Source: Oscillospiraceae bacterium (GTDB lineage: Bacteria; Bacillota; Clostridia; Oscillospirales; Acutalibacteraceae). From it: a stretch of 15,499 nucleotides of DNA. Positions 7,459-14,122 of the stretch are shown here, one piece after another (position 1 is the stretch's first letter; every line of letters begins with the position of its first letter). Position numbers and translations under genes: made by a program. The stretch is from positions 1 to 15,499 of the forward strand of contig JAISII010000146.1 of NCBI GenBank assembly GCA_031262125.1. Direction: 5' to 3'. The notes under the pieces were generated by a model. That model searched no databases and had not been told where the DNA came from. It worked only from the letters and a program-made list of their open reading frames with translations.

Positions 7459-10077
7459 CTATAAGTCTGCACTTTTTTTAAGTTCGTATAACAAGTTTAA
7501 AGCCTCAATTGGTGTAAGGGTGTTAACGTCGCATTTACGCAAGCGTTCCACTGTGGGGTGTGCAGTACTCGGCACTAACGACAATTGCCCCTGTTGCTCA
7601 CTTCGGTTTATGCGTTGCAAGCTTTGCGTTTTTAAAAGCTTAATATCATTATTCTCGTCATTTTCCAAATCCTTCAAAATCATCTTAGCCCGCTCTACAA
7701 CCCAATCGGGCACACCGGCAAGCTTTGCAACCTCAATTCCGTAGCTGTCGTCTGCCCCGCCGGGTACTATGCGGCGTAAAAAGGTAATTTCGTCGCCACG
7801 CTTTTTGCAAGAAACATTATAGTTTTTAATCCCCTTGTGCAACTGCTCCAGCACCGTAAGCTCGTGGTAATGCGTTGCAAACAGTGCCTTTGCCCCCAGC
7901 TTTTTGGTATTGCATACAAATTCAATAACAGCACGGGCAATGCTCATACCGTCAAAGGTAGATGTTCCCCGTCCTATTTCATCAAAAATAAGCAAGCTGC
8001 GGCGTGTCGCCTTTTTTAAAATGTGAGAAACCTCGCTCATCTCTACCATAAAAGTAGATTGCACTGCCGAAAGGTCGTCATACGCCCCCACACGGGTAAA
8101 CACAGCATCCGCCACGCCGATTTTTGCCGAATCGGCAGGCACAAACGAACCGATTTGTGCCATTATTACAATAATTGCAATTTGCCGCATATATGTAGAT
8201 TTGCCCGCCATATTGGGTCCTGTTATTATGTTAACCCTGTTTTCGTTTTGGTCCAGCGTAACATCATTTGGCACAAAAAGCGAAGTTTCTAACAGCAGCT
8301 CAACCACAGGGTGGCGGCCGCCGCTGATTACAATTTCATCCGATAAATCAATTTGCGGACGCACATAATTATTATCGCACGCCGTGTTTGCCAGCGAGTT
8401 AAAAACATCCAACCTTGCCACAGCGGCAGCGGTGGTTTGAATTTTATTTAAATTGTCCGACACGGCATTGCAAAGGCTTGCAAAAATTTCGTTCTCTAAA
8501 GCAACTGCTTTATCCTTTGCACCAAGCACCTTTGCCTCAAGCTCTTTAAGCCGTGGCGTAAAATAGCGTTCGCAGTTTGTAAGTGTTTGCTTGCGTATGT
8601 AATGCTCGGGCACGCTGTTTTTGTATGAGTTGCTAACCTCGATATAATAACCAAACACACGGTTATAGCCAACCTTAAGCTTTGGTATGCCCGTGTTCTC
8701 ACGCTCCTGTGCTTCCAATTCGGCAATAATCCCCGAGGAATCGTTAATAATCTCAAACAGCTCGTCCAGCTCGGGAGAAAACCCCTGCCTTACCATACCG
8801 CCTTCTCTCACCGAAAACGGCGGCTCGTCCACTAATGCCGAATCTATCATATTCATAAGCTCATCAAAGCAATAAATTTCGGAGTATATCTCTTGCAGCA
8901 GCTTGCATTTTGCGTTTTTAATAAGCTCCCTAACCCCGGGAAAGCGTTGCAACGCAGAACACAGCGAACGCAAATCCCGTGCGTTGCCCGTGCCGTAGCA
9001 AATTTTGCTCGACAATCGTTCAATGTCAAACACACGACTAAGCTCGGCATCAAGTTCCAGCCGCAGCAGCGTGTCGCCATACAGCTCCTCCACTGCGTTT
9101 TGGCGGTTGGTAATAGCCACAACATTCAACAGTGGCTGCTCTATATACGCCCGCATAAGGCGTTTGCCCATTGCGGTTTTTGTTTTGTCAAGCACCCAAA
9201 GCAGCGAGCCTTTTTTTGCCCCTGTTTTAAGCGTTTCCAACAGCTCCAAATTACGCAGGGTCGAATAATCCAGCTTTAAAAAATTGCTTTCTTCAAAATA
9301 CTGAATTTTAGAAATACGTTGCAAACCTGTTTTTTGCGTAAGCTCAACATATGCAATCAATAGCGAAAGTGCAGCCATAAGCTCACTTTTCGGCAGCAGC
9401 GGCTGCAAATCTTCTTTTGCAAAATATTTAGCAAGCGATTCAAACCCGTCGGCAATGTTAACCCCGCCGCAGAACCCGACATCCGCCGCAATATCTAACT
9501 TTGCCTTTGCAAAGGCAGCAATCTTGCCGAACACGGCACTGTCGCCGCCCAACAGCAGCTCTTTTGGGGCAAACGCCACAAGCCGGTTATAAAGCAAATC
9601 CATAAAATTTTCGCCCTTTAAATCTGCCGCATGCAAAGCCCCTGTAGAAACATCGCAAAAGCAAACGCCCGCACCCGCCGCATTAACATAGCAGGCACAA
9701 ATGTAATTGTTTTTGCCTTCCTCCAGCATACTGTCCTCCAGCACGGTGCCGGGGGTAACAATGCGTACAATCTCTCGCTTTACCAAGCCTGTGGCAGTTG
9801 AAGGATCCTCCACCTGCTCGCAAATTGCAACCTTATAGCCACGGTTAATAAGCTTAGAGATATACCCCTCGCTGCTGTGGTACGGCACACCGCACATCGG
9901 TGCACGGTTATCCATTCCGCAATCACGCCCGGTAAGTGTCAGTTCCAGCTCTTTAGAGACTTTTTCGGCATCGTCAAAAAACATTTCGTAAAAGTCGCCC
10001 AACCTAAAAAACAAAACGCAATCTTTATTCTCGTTTTTAATTTTAAAATATTGCTGCATCATAGGAGAAAGCGGCAT
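7459..10077 (-). CDS. mutS: DNA mismatch repair protein MutS
   Basis: Recognises base mismatches and small loops as a clamp dimer and passes the signal to MutL by an ATP-driven change. The 872 aa are full length for MutS1. The mismatch-binding N-terminus has the Phe-x-Glu wedge in RLGDFYEMFFDDA (residues 29-31). Connector, lever and clamp domains follow, with GYNRVFGYYIEVS in the clamp region. The ABC-type ATPase has Walker A GPNMAGKSTYMRQ near 620, a Q-loop/signature region with VGAYDDLSAVQSTFMVEM, Walker B LLIFDEIGRGTSTFDG near 694, and the histidine switch ATHYHEL near 732. The C-terminus keeps the short helix that ends the family. AAAGGAG lies about ten bases before the ATG. It is separated from the ymcA-like gene by the 300-base repeat region. 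Confidence 0.98.
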   Translation of the reverse strand: MPLSPMMQQYFKIKNENKDCVLFFRLGDFYEMFFDDAEKVSKELELTLTGRDCGMDNRAPMCGVPYHSSEGYISKLINRGYKVAICEQVEDPSTATGLVKREIVRIVTPGTVLEDSMLEEGKNNYICACYVNAAGAGVCFCDVSTGALHAADLKGENFMDLLYNRLVAFAPKELLLGGDSAVFGKIAAFAKAKLDIAADVGFCGGVNIADGFESLAKYFAKEDLQPLLPKSELMAALSLLIAYVELTQKTGLQRISKIQYFEESNFLKLDYSTLRNLELLETLKTGAKKGSLLWVLDKTKTAMGKRLMRAYIEQPLLNVVAITNRQNAVEELYGDTLLRLELDAELSRVFDIERLSSKICYGTGNARDLRSLCSALQRFPGVRELIKNAKCKLLQEIYSEIYCFDELMNMIDSALVDEPPFSVREGGMVRQGFSPELDELFEIINDSSGIIAELEAQERENTGIPKLKVGYNRVFGYYIEVSNSYKNSVPEHYIRKQTLTNCERYFTPRLKELEAKVLGAKDKAVALENEIFASLCNAVSDNLNKIQTTAAAVARLDVFNSLANTACDNNYVRPQIDLSDEIVISGGRHPVVELLLETSLFVPNDVTLDQNENRVNIITGPNMAGKSTYMRQIAIIVIMAQIGSFVPADSAKIGVADAVFTRVGAYDDLSAVQSTFMVEMSEVSHILKKATRRSLLIFDEIGRGTSTFDGMSIARAVIEFVCNTKKLGAKALFATHYHELTVLEQLHKGIKNYNVSCKKRGDEITFLRRIVPGGADDSYGIEVAKLAGVPDWVVERAKMILKDLENDENNDIKLLKTQSLQRINRSEQQGQLSLVPSTAHPTVERLRKCDVNTLTPIEALNLLYELKKSADL

Positions 10078-10105
10078 TTTTGTCAGGCTCCTTTTTTAAG
10101 AAATA

Positions 10106-10131
10106 ATAAATAATAATGCAGAATGCAGAAA
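10106..10131. repeat. Short AT-rich repeat copy upstream of mutS
   Basis: Second copy of the 18-base sequence ATAAATAATAATGCAGAA (10106-10123), directly followed by another ATGCAGAAAT unit. It lies just beyond the mutS ribosome binding site, the same relative place that the other copy has before mutL. It looks like a small dispersed or slipped repeat rather than a known site. Confidence 0.7.
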
Positions 10132-10139
10132 TTTTCTTT

Positions 10140-10345
10140 TTTCTCCCCCTATCCAACTAGAGGCTAGAGGTCAGAAGCTAGAGGCTAGAAGCGACTTGCG
10201 TCGCTCGCTTTCTCCCCCTGTCCAACACTTACTTTTGCAGTGTTGGACATCCCCCTCCCGGAGGGGGACTTTTTTGCTCACTATAATAGTGTACCTCAAA
10301 GCCTCCCTCTTAGAGGGAGGTGGCAAGGCGTTAGCCTTGACGGAA
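10140..10345. repeat. Palindrome-rich repeat block inside the operon
   Basis: About 200 bases, noncoding, between mutS and the ymcA-like gene, that I read as a mosaic of repeat units. Direct repeats: TTCTCCCCCT-A/G-TCCAAC at 10141-10157 and 10210-10226, and CTAGAGGCTAGA at 10157-10168 and 10178-10189. Inverted repeats: 10191-10204 (5-bp stem), 10221-10247 (TCCAACACT with AGTGTTGGA), 10251-10267 (8-bp G/C arms), 10279-10291, 10302-10320 (CCTCCCTCT with AGAGGGAGG) and 10324-10339 (CAAGGC with GCCTTG). The stretch GAGGGAGGTGGCAAGGC onward resembles a dispersed repeat I remember from Ruminococcaceae genomes. The G/C palindrome at 10251 is followed by ACTTTTTT on the plus strand and could end antisense transcription. 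No transposase or clear target duplication is seen. Short frames crossing it have no ribosome binding site. Confidence 0.75.
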
Positions 10346-10379
10346 GGAGAAAGGTGCAAATTTTTAAAAACAAAATCAA

Positions 10380-10784
10380 TCAACCACAACCGCTACAGCT
10401 TGAACAAGACCCCCCGCACGATGGCGTATAATCAGTCGTTTGCGGGTCCTCGCCCTCGGCAGAGTTTGAAATTATGGCAGTAACACGCTGCACAAGTGTT
10501 TGCAATTCCTCACGGGCTGCGTTATACTTAGCGTATTTTTCGTTAGCGGTAATTTGTGCATAAAGTGTACGCATTTCGATGTTCAGCTCTTGCAGCTTGG
10601 CGTCGTCTCGGTCGGGTTTTTGTGCCTCGTTGTTTATCGTCAAACGTTTAAGGTTAAACTCACCTATTGCGTCTTGCAGCTGCTTGTCCTCATCTGCTGC
10701 GGTTTGGGCAGCTTTAAGTGCAACATAAACTTCCTCTTGTTGCAGCATTGCTGCTAATTCTCGTGTTTTTTGAATAATGTCCAT
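10380..10784 (-). CDS. YlbF/YmcA-family protein with cysteine tail
   Basis: A 134-aa, mostly helical protein. Residues about 1-110 fit the YlbF/YmcA (Com_YlbF) domain: an N-terminal DIIQKTRELAAMLQQ helix, then charged helices with AIGEFNLKRL and a final YAKYNAAREELQTLV segment. In B. subtilis, YmcA, YlbF and YaaT form the Ric complex, which binds 4Fe-4S clusters and works with RNase Y in mRNA maturation and in competence and sporulation. The tail has C123, C127, C130 and C133 (CGGSCSSCSGCG), a plausible metal or Fe-S ligand set. Position between miaB and mutS matches ymcA in Bacillus (ymcB/miaB - ymcA - cotE - mutS - mutL), so it is probably the ymcA/ricA counterpart; which paralogue it is cannot be settled here. 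GAGGAG precedes the ATG. It follows miaB by 46 bases. Confidence 0.88.
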   Translation of the reverse strand: MDIIQKTRELAAMLQQEEVYVALKAAQTAADEDKQLQDAIGEFNLKRLTINNEAQKPDRDDAKLQELNIEMRTLYAQITANEKYAKYNAAREELQTLVQRVTAIISNSAEGEDPQTTDYTPSCGGSCSSCSGCG

Positions 10785-10830
10785 TTTTGTATCTCCTCAT
10801 TTTTAAAAAAGTATATTACATATTGTATAT

Positions 10831-12252
10831 TTAATCTAAAATTATCCCTTTTAGCACATAATTACCTGCGGAGGTGATTTGCACCTGTTTAAATGTGCCG
10901 ACCATACTCTGCTCGCCCTGTGCCTCGATTATAATATTCCCCGATGTTCGGCAGCTAACCATGCCGGGCTTGTCTGTTTTTGATTCTACAAGCACTTTTA
11001 CCGTTTGCCCCTGCATTGCTGCACTGCGTCTGTGCGAAATTTCCTCTTGCAGCTTCAGCAGCTCTGCAAACCGGTTCGATTTTTCTTGCGGCAGCGTTTC
11101 ATCCTGCATATCAAAAGCCTCAGTGCCTGCCCGTGGCGAAAAAATGAAGGTGTACAGCGAAGAAAACCCTACCTCTTCCACAAGCGTTAGTGTTTGGGCA
11201 AAATCCTCATATGTTTCTCCGGGGAAGCCCACAATAACATCGCTTGTTATTTGCAGTTCGGGTATTTTCTCTTTGGCATAGGCGGCTATTGCAATATAGT
11301 CCTGCCGGGTATACTTGCGGTTCATAGCTTTTAAAATGCGGTCGGACCCCGACTGGAACGGCAAATGCAAATGGCGTTCGATATGCTCGCTGCCTGCAAT
11401 GGTGTCAATCAGCTCTTTGCTGCAATCCTTTGGGTGCGATGTCATAAACCTCAGCCGATAATCGCCGGGGATAGCATCAATCTGCCGCAAAAGCTCTGCA
11501 AAGGTAATGTTTTCTTCCAAGCCCTTGCCATAAGAATTAACATTCTGCCCAAGCAGAGTAATATCTTTATAACCGTCGTTAATAAGCTGCTTAACGTCTG
11601 CCAAAACCGATGCACTGCTGCGGCTTTTCTCCCGCCCCCGCACGTGCGGCACAATGCAATAGGAGCAAAAATTGTCGCACCCGTACATTATCGGCACAAA
11701 GGCTTTAAACTCACCGTCCCGCTTAACAGGCACTTCCTCGTGTATCACTCTGTCGTCGGTTTCGGCTACAATTATCCGCTTGCCATAGGTTAAACATTCG
11801 TAATACAGCTTTGCAAAATTATGTATAGAATGTGTGCCGAACACCAAATTAACAAAGGGGAAGCTTTTATAAATACGGTCGGCTATGTGCTTTTGCTCCA
11901 TCATACAGCCGCAAAGTGCAATTGTTATGCTGGGGTGGCTGCGTTTCAGGTTTTTTAAAGCCCCAACATTGCCGAAAACTCTGTCCTCGGCGTGTTCTCG
12001 CACGGCACAGGTGTTAAAAAGTATTAGGTCGGCATCATCCGGCGTGTCGGCAAACTCAAACCCGCACAAGGACAGCATACCTTGAATTTTTTGGCTGTCT
12101 GCCACGTTTTGCTGGCAACCGTATGTGCGAATATACGCCAAAGGCACCTGCCCCCGCTTACGCAGCGACATTATCTCGGCAACCGCCTGTGTATATTCCA
12201 AAGCTTTAAAATCGCCCATTGTTTGCAGCAGGTTTTTGTTATTTTCGGGCAT
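10831..12252 (-). CDS. miaB: tRNA-2-methylthio-N6-dimethylallyladenosine synthase MiaB
   Basis: A radical-SAM methylthiotransferase that turns i6A37 of tRNA into ms2i6A37; it uses two 4Fe-4S clusters and SAM. The product is 473 aa from the chosen ATG at 12252, which has GAGGG seven bases upstream. The N-terminal methylthiotransferase domain has cluster cysteines C46 (RTYGCQQNVADS), C82 (FNTCAVREHAED) and C116 (LCGCMMEQ). The radical-SAM cluster is C192-x3-C196-x2-C199 in YGCDNFCSYCIVPHVRGRE. VIVGFPGETYEDF and a C-terminal TRAM domain (GQTVKVLVES onward) complete it. An upstream extension of 70 codons to 12462 has no family similarity and would run through the promoter, so it is rejected. It heads the long array; its substrate is made by MiaA six kilobases downstream in the same array. 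Confidence 0.97.
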   Translation of the reverse strand: MPENNKNLLQTMGDFKALEYTQAVAEIMSLRKRGQVPLAYIRTYGCQQNVADSQKIQGMLSLCGFEFADTPDDADLILFNTCAVREHAEDRVFGNVGALKNLKRSHPSITIALCGCMMEQKHIADRIYKSFPFVNLVFGTHSIHNFAKLYYECLTYGKRIIVAETDDRVIHEEVPVKRDGEFKAFVPIMYGCDNFCSYCIVPHVRGREKSRSSASVLADVKQLINDGYKDITLLGQNVNSYGKGLEENITFAELLRQIDAIPGDYRLRFMTSHPKDCSKELIDTIAGSEHIERHLHLPFQSGSDRILKAMNRKYTRQDYIAIAAYAKEKIPELQITSDVIVGFPGETYEDFAQTLTLVEEVGFSSLYTFIFSPRAGTEAFDMQDETLPQEKSNRFAELLKLQEEISHRRSAAMQGQTVKVLVESKTDKPGMVSCRTSGNIIIEAQGEQSMVGTFKQVQITSAGNYVLKGIILD

Positions 12253-12286
12253 AGTGTTGCCCTCTAAAGATTGTATCATAAGCAAT

Positions 12287-12315
12287 AGTATAACACAATA
12301 TATCCGATTTTTCAA
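12287..12315 (-). promoter_or_regulatory. Sigma-A-type promoter of the miaB operon
   Basis: On the minus strand the -35 box is TTGAAA (12310-12315) and the -10 box is TATACT (12287-12292), separated by exactly 17 bases. Transcription should begin near 12280, giving a leader of about 28 bases before the miaB ATG. It is the only good promoter found upstream of the array. Confidence 0.8.
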
Positions 12316-12372
12316 CCTTTTTGCAGTAATTTTAGGTATAATTTTGCAAAACAAGTCGTACATTATTTTCTG

Positions 12373-12401
12373 TTGCAAAACCTTCCTTGTTATGGTAGAA
12401 T
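12373..12401 (+). promoter_or_regulatory. Sigma-A-type promoter of the plus-strand unknown gene
   Basis: A -35 box TTGCAA (12373-12378) and a -10 box TAGAAT (12396-12401) with a 17-base spacer, pointing rightward. The predicted start is near 12408, about 90 bases before the ATG at 12499. It lies back to back with the miaB promoter, so this intergenic region is divergent. Confidence 0.6.
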
Positions 12402-12498
12402 ATTGCAAACAAAAAGCACTAAAAGATGCTTGTTCAAAAAAAAATATACTACTATAAGGCAACTTTTGAATATTTTCGAATCAAGCGGGGACTGCATT

Positions 12499-13029
12499 AT
12501 GAACTATGAAATCACAGAATTTATATTAGATAGGATTTCATCTTTTATAGACAAAAAGAACGTTACTGTTAAAACCGAAAACACCGATTGGAGAGGCAAA
12601 ACATATATCTCGGACCTTGTTATTCTTGATGAGGAAAACAATGTTGGATTTGAAGTTTTTGACGACGAAATAACAGTTTTTTATTTTACAGCTCACACGC
12701 ACTTTAATAAACAATATTATGAAGAATTGGAACTGGAATATTCAGATAGCATAGCAATAGAATTTTTAATTGATTTATTTACCTATCCAATCCATTACAC
12801 CAAAGTTTATAAAGGGAAGAAGCTAATAAATGAGAAATACCATATAGAAACTGATGATTATACCGGTATGAGAACGATTGACTCCGCATGGCATGGTCTT
12901 GTAAATTTTCATAACCCTTTTGCAAAAAAAGTAAAAGAGAATTTTATCTGGAGTTTTAACAAAGAAACGAAATGCTTTGAAAAGCAAGCCGTTAAACAAC
13001 CAACACAAAAAAAGAAAGGTGTATTTTGA
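12499..13029 (+). CDS. Hypothetical protein, AT-rich, unrecognised
   Basis: I do not recognise this 176-aa protein. It appears soluble and acidic, with no signal peptide or transmembrane segment, and alternates helices and strands rich in aromatic residues (for example FDDEITVFYFTAHTHFN at about 53-69). A basic, Gln/Lys-rich tail ends in KKKGVF. I prefer the ATG at 12499, because the upstream promoter start falls near 12408 and AGCGGGG lies eight bases before it; the frame remains open upstream to 12373. It is the only convincing plus-strand gene here. Three lines I counted by eye give roughly one third GC against nearly one half in neighbouring genes, hinting at separate origin. Size and acidity recall orphan immunity-type proteins, but nothing in the sequence proves this. 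It converges on yunB. Confidence 0.72.
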   Translation: MNYEITEFILDRISSFIDKKNVTVKTENTDWRGKTYISDLVILDEENNVGFEVFDDEITVFYFTAHTHFNKQYYEELELEYSDSIAIEFLIDLFTYPIHYTKVYKGKKLINEKYHIETDDYTGMRTIDSAWHGLVNFHNPFAKKVKENFIWSFNKETKCFEKQAVKQPTQKKKGVF

Positions 13030-13132
13030 TGAGTTGGGAAAAAGAAGAAAAAAGAGAATGTTCCTGTTAAGTGTTGTAGGCTTTGGGCTACCTATGATTA
13101 TAATAACAGCTATTGCCGACCGCCGAAAATAA
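13029..13132 (+). pseudogene. Tiny membrane-protein ORF, apparently frameshifted
   Basis: The stop of the preceding gene overlaps a new ATG (TGATG at 13027-13031). That frame reads MSWEKEEKREC and stops after 13 codons. In the neighbouring frame, from an ATG at 13058, the DNA reads MFLLSVVGFGLPMIIITAIA, then DRRK and a stop at 13132: 24 aa with one hydrophobic helix and a basic end. One extra A in the run of six A just before would join the two into a 34-aa protein starting MSWEKEEKKRMFLLSVVG. So this is either a one-base deletion, a sequencing error, or a site of slippage. The second frame alone lacks a good ribosome binding site. The layout, with a charged N-terminus, one helix and a basic C-terminus, is what small membrane proteins look like. 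Confidence 0.45.
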
Positions 13133-13137
13133 ACCAC

Positions 13138-13160
13138 GCAAATTTTTGCTTTTTGTTTTT
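13138..13160 (+). terminator. Weak possible terminator after the plus-strand island
   Basis: GCAAA (13138-13142) pairs with TTTGC (13145-13149), followed by TTTTTGTTTTT. The stem is short and AT-rich with a very tight loop, so this is a weak candidate. It is placed correctly, six bases after the mini-ORF stop and before the convergent yunB. Confidence 0.35.
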
Positions 13161-13211
13161 AGTGTTAAAATTTTAAAAATTCCTAATTTTTTACTAAAAA
13201 AACACACAAAA

Positions 13212-13868
13212 CTATTGTGCAACCGTACCGTTGCCCCAATAATAATTGCTGACATCGCCCACAATTACGGTTTGTGCTATTTCGTAGTTGCTTTGCAGTG
13301 CAAACTCGCTTGTGTTGCCCGGTGCCATAGAAATCATATCGGCGTCAACATCCAAAGTTATGTGGTGAACAGTTTGGTTGTTGCCCGCAGTCTCAAACGT
13401 GCTGTTAAGTTTGCTGTTAAAGCTGCCCCCCAGCGTAAAGCTTATGGGTATGCGGGGTCCTACGTTTGCAATCATCGTCAAGCCCGAAAACGCACCCAAC
13501 GGCACATCATAATACAGCGGATGCTCCTCTTGCATTATCCGCTGAATTTCTTTGCTTACCTCATTTTTAAACTTGTTCACATTAACCGAATCTATAGCAA
13601 TCGACTGCACTGCACCGCTGCTGCCGTATGTGATTTTTGAAAAACTTTCGTATGTAAATTCGCCCTTGGCGAGTATGTTTTCAATTCCCTGCGTTATCGA
13701 CTCGGTAGCAATTATTTTTGCACGGTTTTCCATCATATTAACTTGGTACGGGTCGGCATAGCTTTCAAAATAAATTATGTAGCCAACCAGCAGCACCGCA
13801 ACAACCAAAACAATTGCCAGCACTTTTTTTTTGCGTTTGCTATGTGCCTTTTTGCGTCTGTACAGCAT
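13212..13868 (-). CDS. yunB: Sporulation protein YunB
   Basis: A membrane-anchored sporulation protein; in B. subtilis yunB is expressed in the mother cell under sigma-E and its loss harms spore formation, but the biochemical role is unknown. The product is 218 aa. A very basic N-terminus (MLYRRKKAHSKRKKK) is followed by one transmembrane helix at about 16-34, leaving the rest outside. Family landmarks are VPLGAFSGLTMIANVGPRIP, the AGNNQTVHHITLDV segment (family GINQTxH) and the C-terminal TVIVGDVSNYY. The ATG at 13868 is chosen because AGGGG lies seven bases before it; an upstream ATG pair at 13889 would cover that site. It is a stand-alone unit between the efp-side terminator and the converging plus-strand gene. 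Its presence marks the host as a spore former or descended from one. Confidence 0.9.
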   Translation of the reverse strand: MLYRRKKAHSKRKKKVLAIVLVVAVLLVGYIIYFESYADPYQVNMMENRAKIIATESITQGIENILAKGEFTYESFSKITYGSSGAVQSIAIDSVNVNKFKNEVSKEIQRIMQEEHPLYYDVPLGAFSGLTMIANVGPRIPISFTLGGSFNSKLNSTFETAGNNQTVHHITLDVDADMISMAPGNTSEFALQSNYEIAQTVIVGDVSNYYWGNGTVAQ

Positions 13869-13928
13869 AAGCTCACCCCTTTGCATCAATCGACTAATAG
13901 GTATATTTTTCTTTTTTACGGTATTCGG

Positions 13929-13958
13929 ATAATAGGTTTTGTTTTATTTCGGTTTCAA
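13929..13958 (-). promoter_or_regulatory. Possible promoter of yunB
   Basis: On the minus strand, TTGAAA (13953-13958) and TATTAT (13929-13934) are separated by 18 bases, about 60 bases before the yunB ATG. This looks like a sigma-A promoter. A weaker sigma-E-like reading (GAATA, then ATATACCT) also lies in the leader. AT-rich DNA makes chance matches likely. Confidence 0.45.
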
Positions 13959-14054
13959 CGCCATGCCCGAAGTCGCTACGTTTATGTAATAATTTTCAGC
14001 GAATACCTGCCTATATAACAGTTTATGTTGCAAAACCGAATTTGTGAGTGCAAC

Positions 14055-14101
14055 AAAAAAAATCGAGCCGCCCATTTTTAACAGGCAGCCCGATATTTTT
14101 T
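14055..14101 (-). terminator. Rho-independent terminator of the efp unit
   Basis: An 11-bp stem, ATCGGGCTGCC on the minus strand (14084-14094) with GGCGGCTCGAT (14062-14072), and an 11-nt loop, followed by a run of eight T. It lies about 30 bases after the stop of the Cys-rich gene. A T-run on the other side would let it also stop rightward transcription. Confidence 0.9.
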
Positions 14102-14122
14102 ATTAAATTTAATATATTGCTC

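Noticed and set aside
7448..7465. Hairpin CTTATA/TATAAG over the mutS stop codon as a terminator
   Set aside because: Pure AT stem of six pairs, without a T-run after it on the minus strand, and mutL needs read-through from mutS.
10191..10345. CRISPR-like array in the repeat block
   Set aside because: The repeats differ from each other in sequence and spacing, and there are no uniform spacers or cas genes.
10171..10483. Short frames of 63-95 codons across the palindrome block on both strands
   Set aside because: They are translations of repeat DNA, lack ribosome binding sites, and partly overlap the YmcA-like gene in antisense.
12253..12462. A 70-codon N-terminal extension of miaB
   Set aside because: It runs through a well-formed promoter, has no family similarity, and the ATG at 12252 has a proper ribosome binding site.
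12823..13137. A 104-codon minus-strand frame antisense to the unknown plus-strand gene
   Set aside because: No ribosome binding site, composition driven by the opposite frame, and the plus-strand reading has both promoter and start signals.
13164..13203. AT-rich inverted repeat (TTAGT...ACTAA) between the mini-ORF and yunB as a bidirectional terminator
   Set aside because: Flanked by A-runs rather than T-runs in the direction of each transcript, and without any G/C-rich stem.
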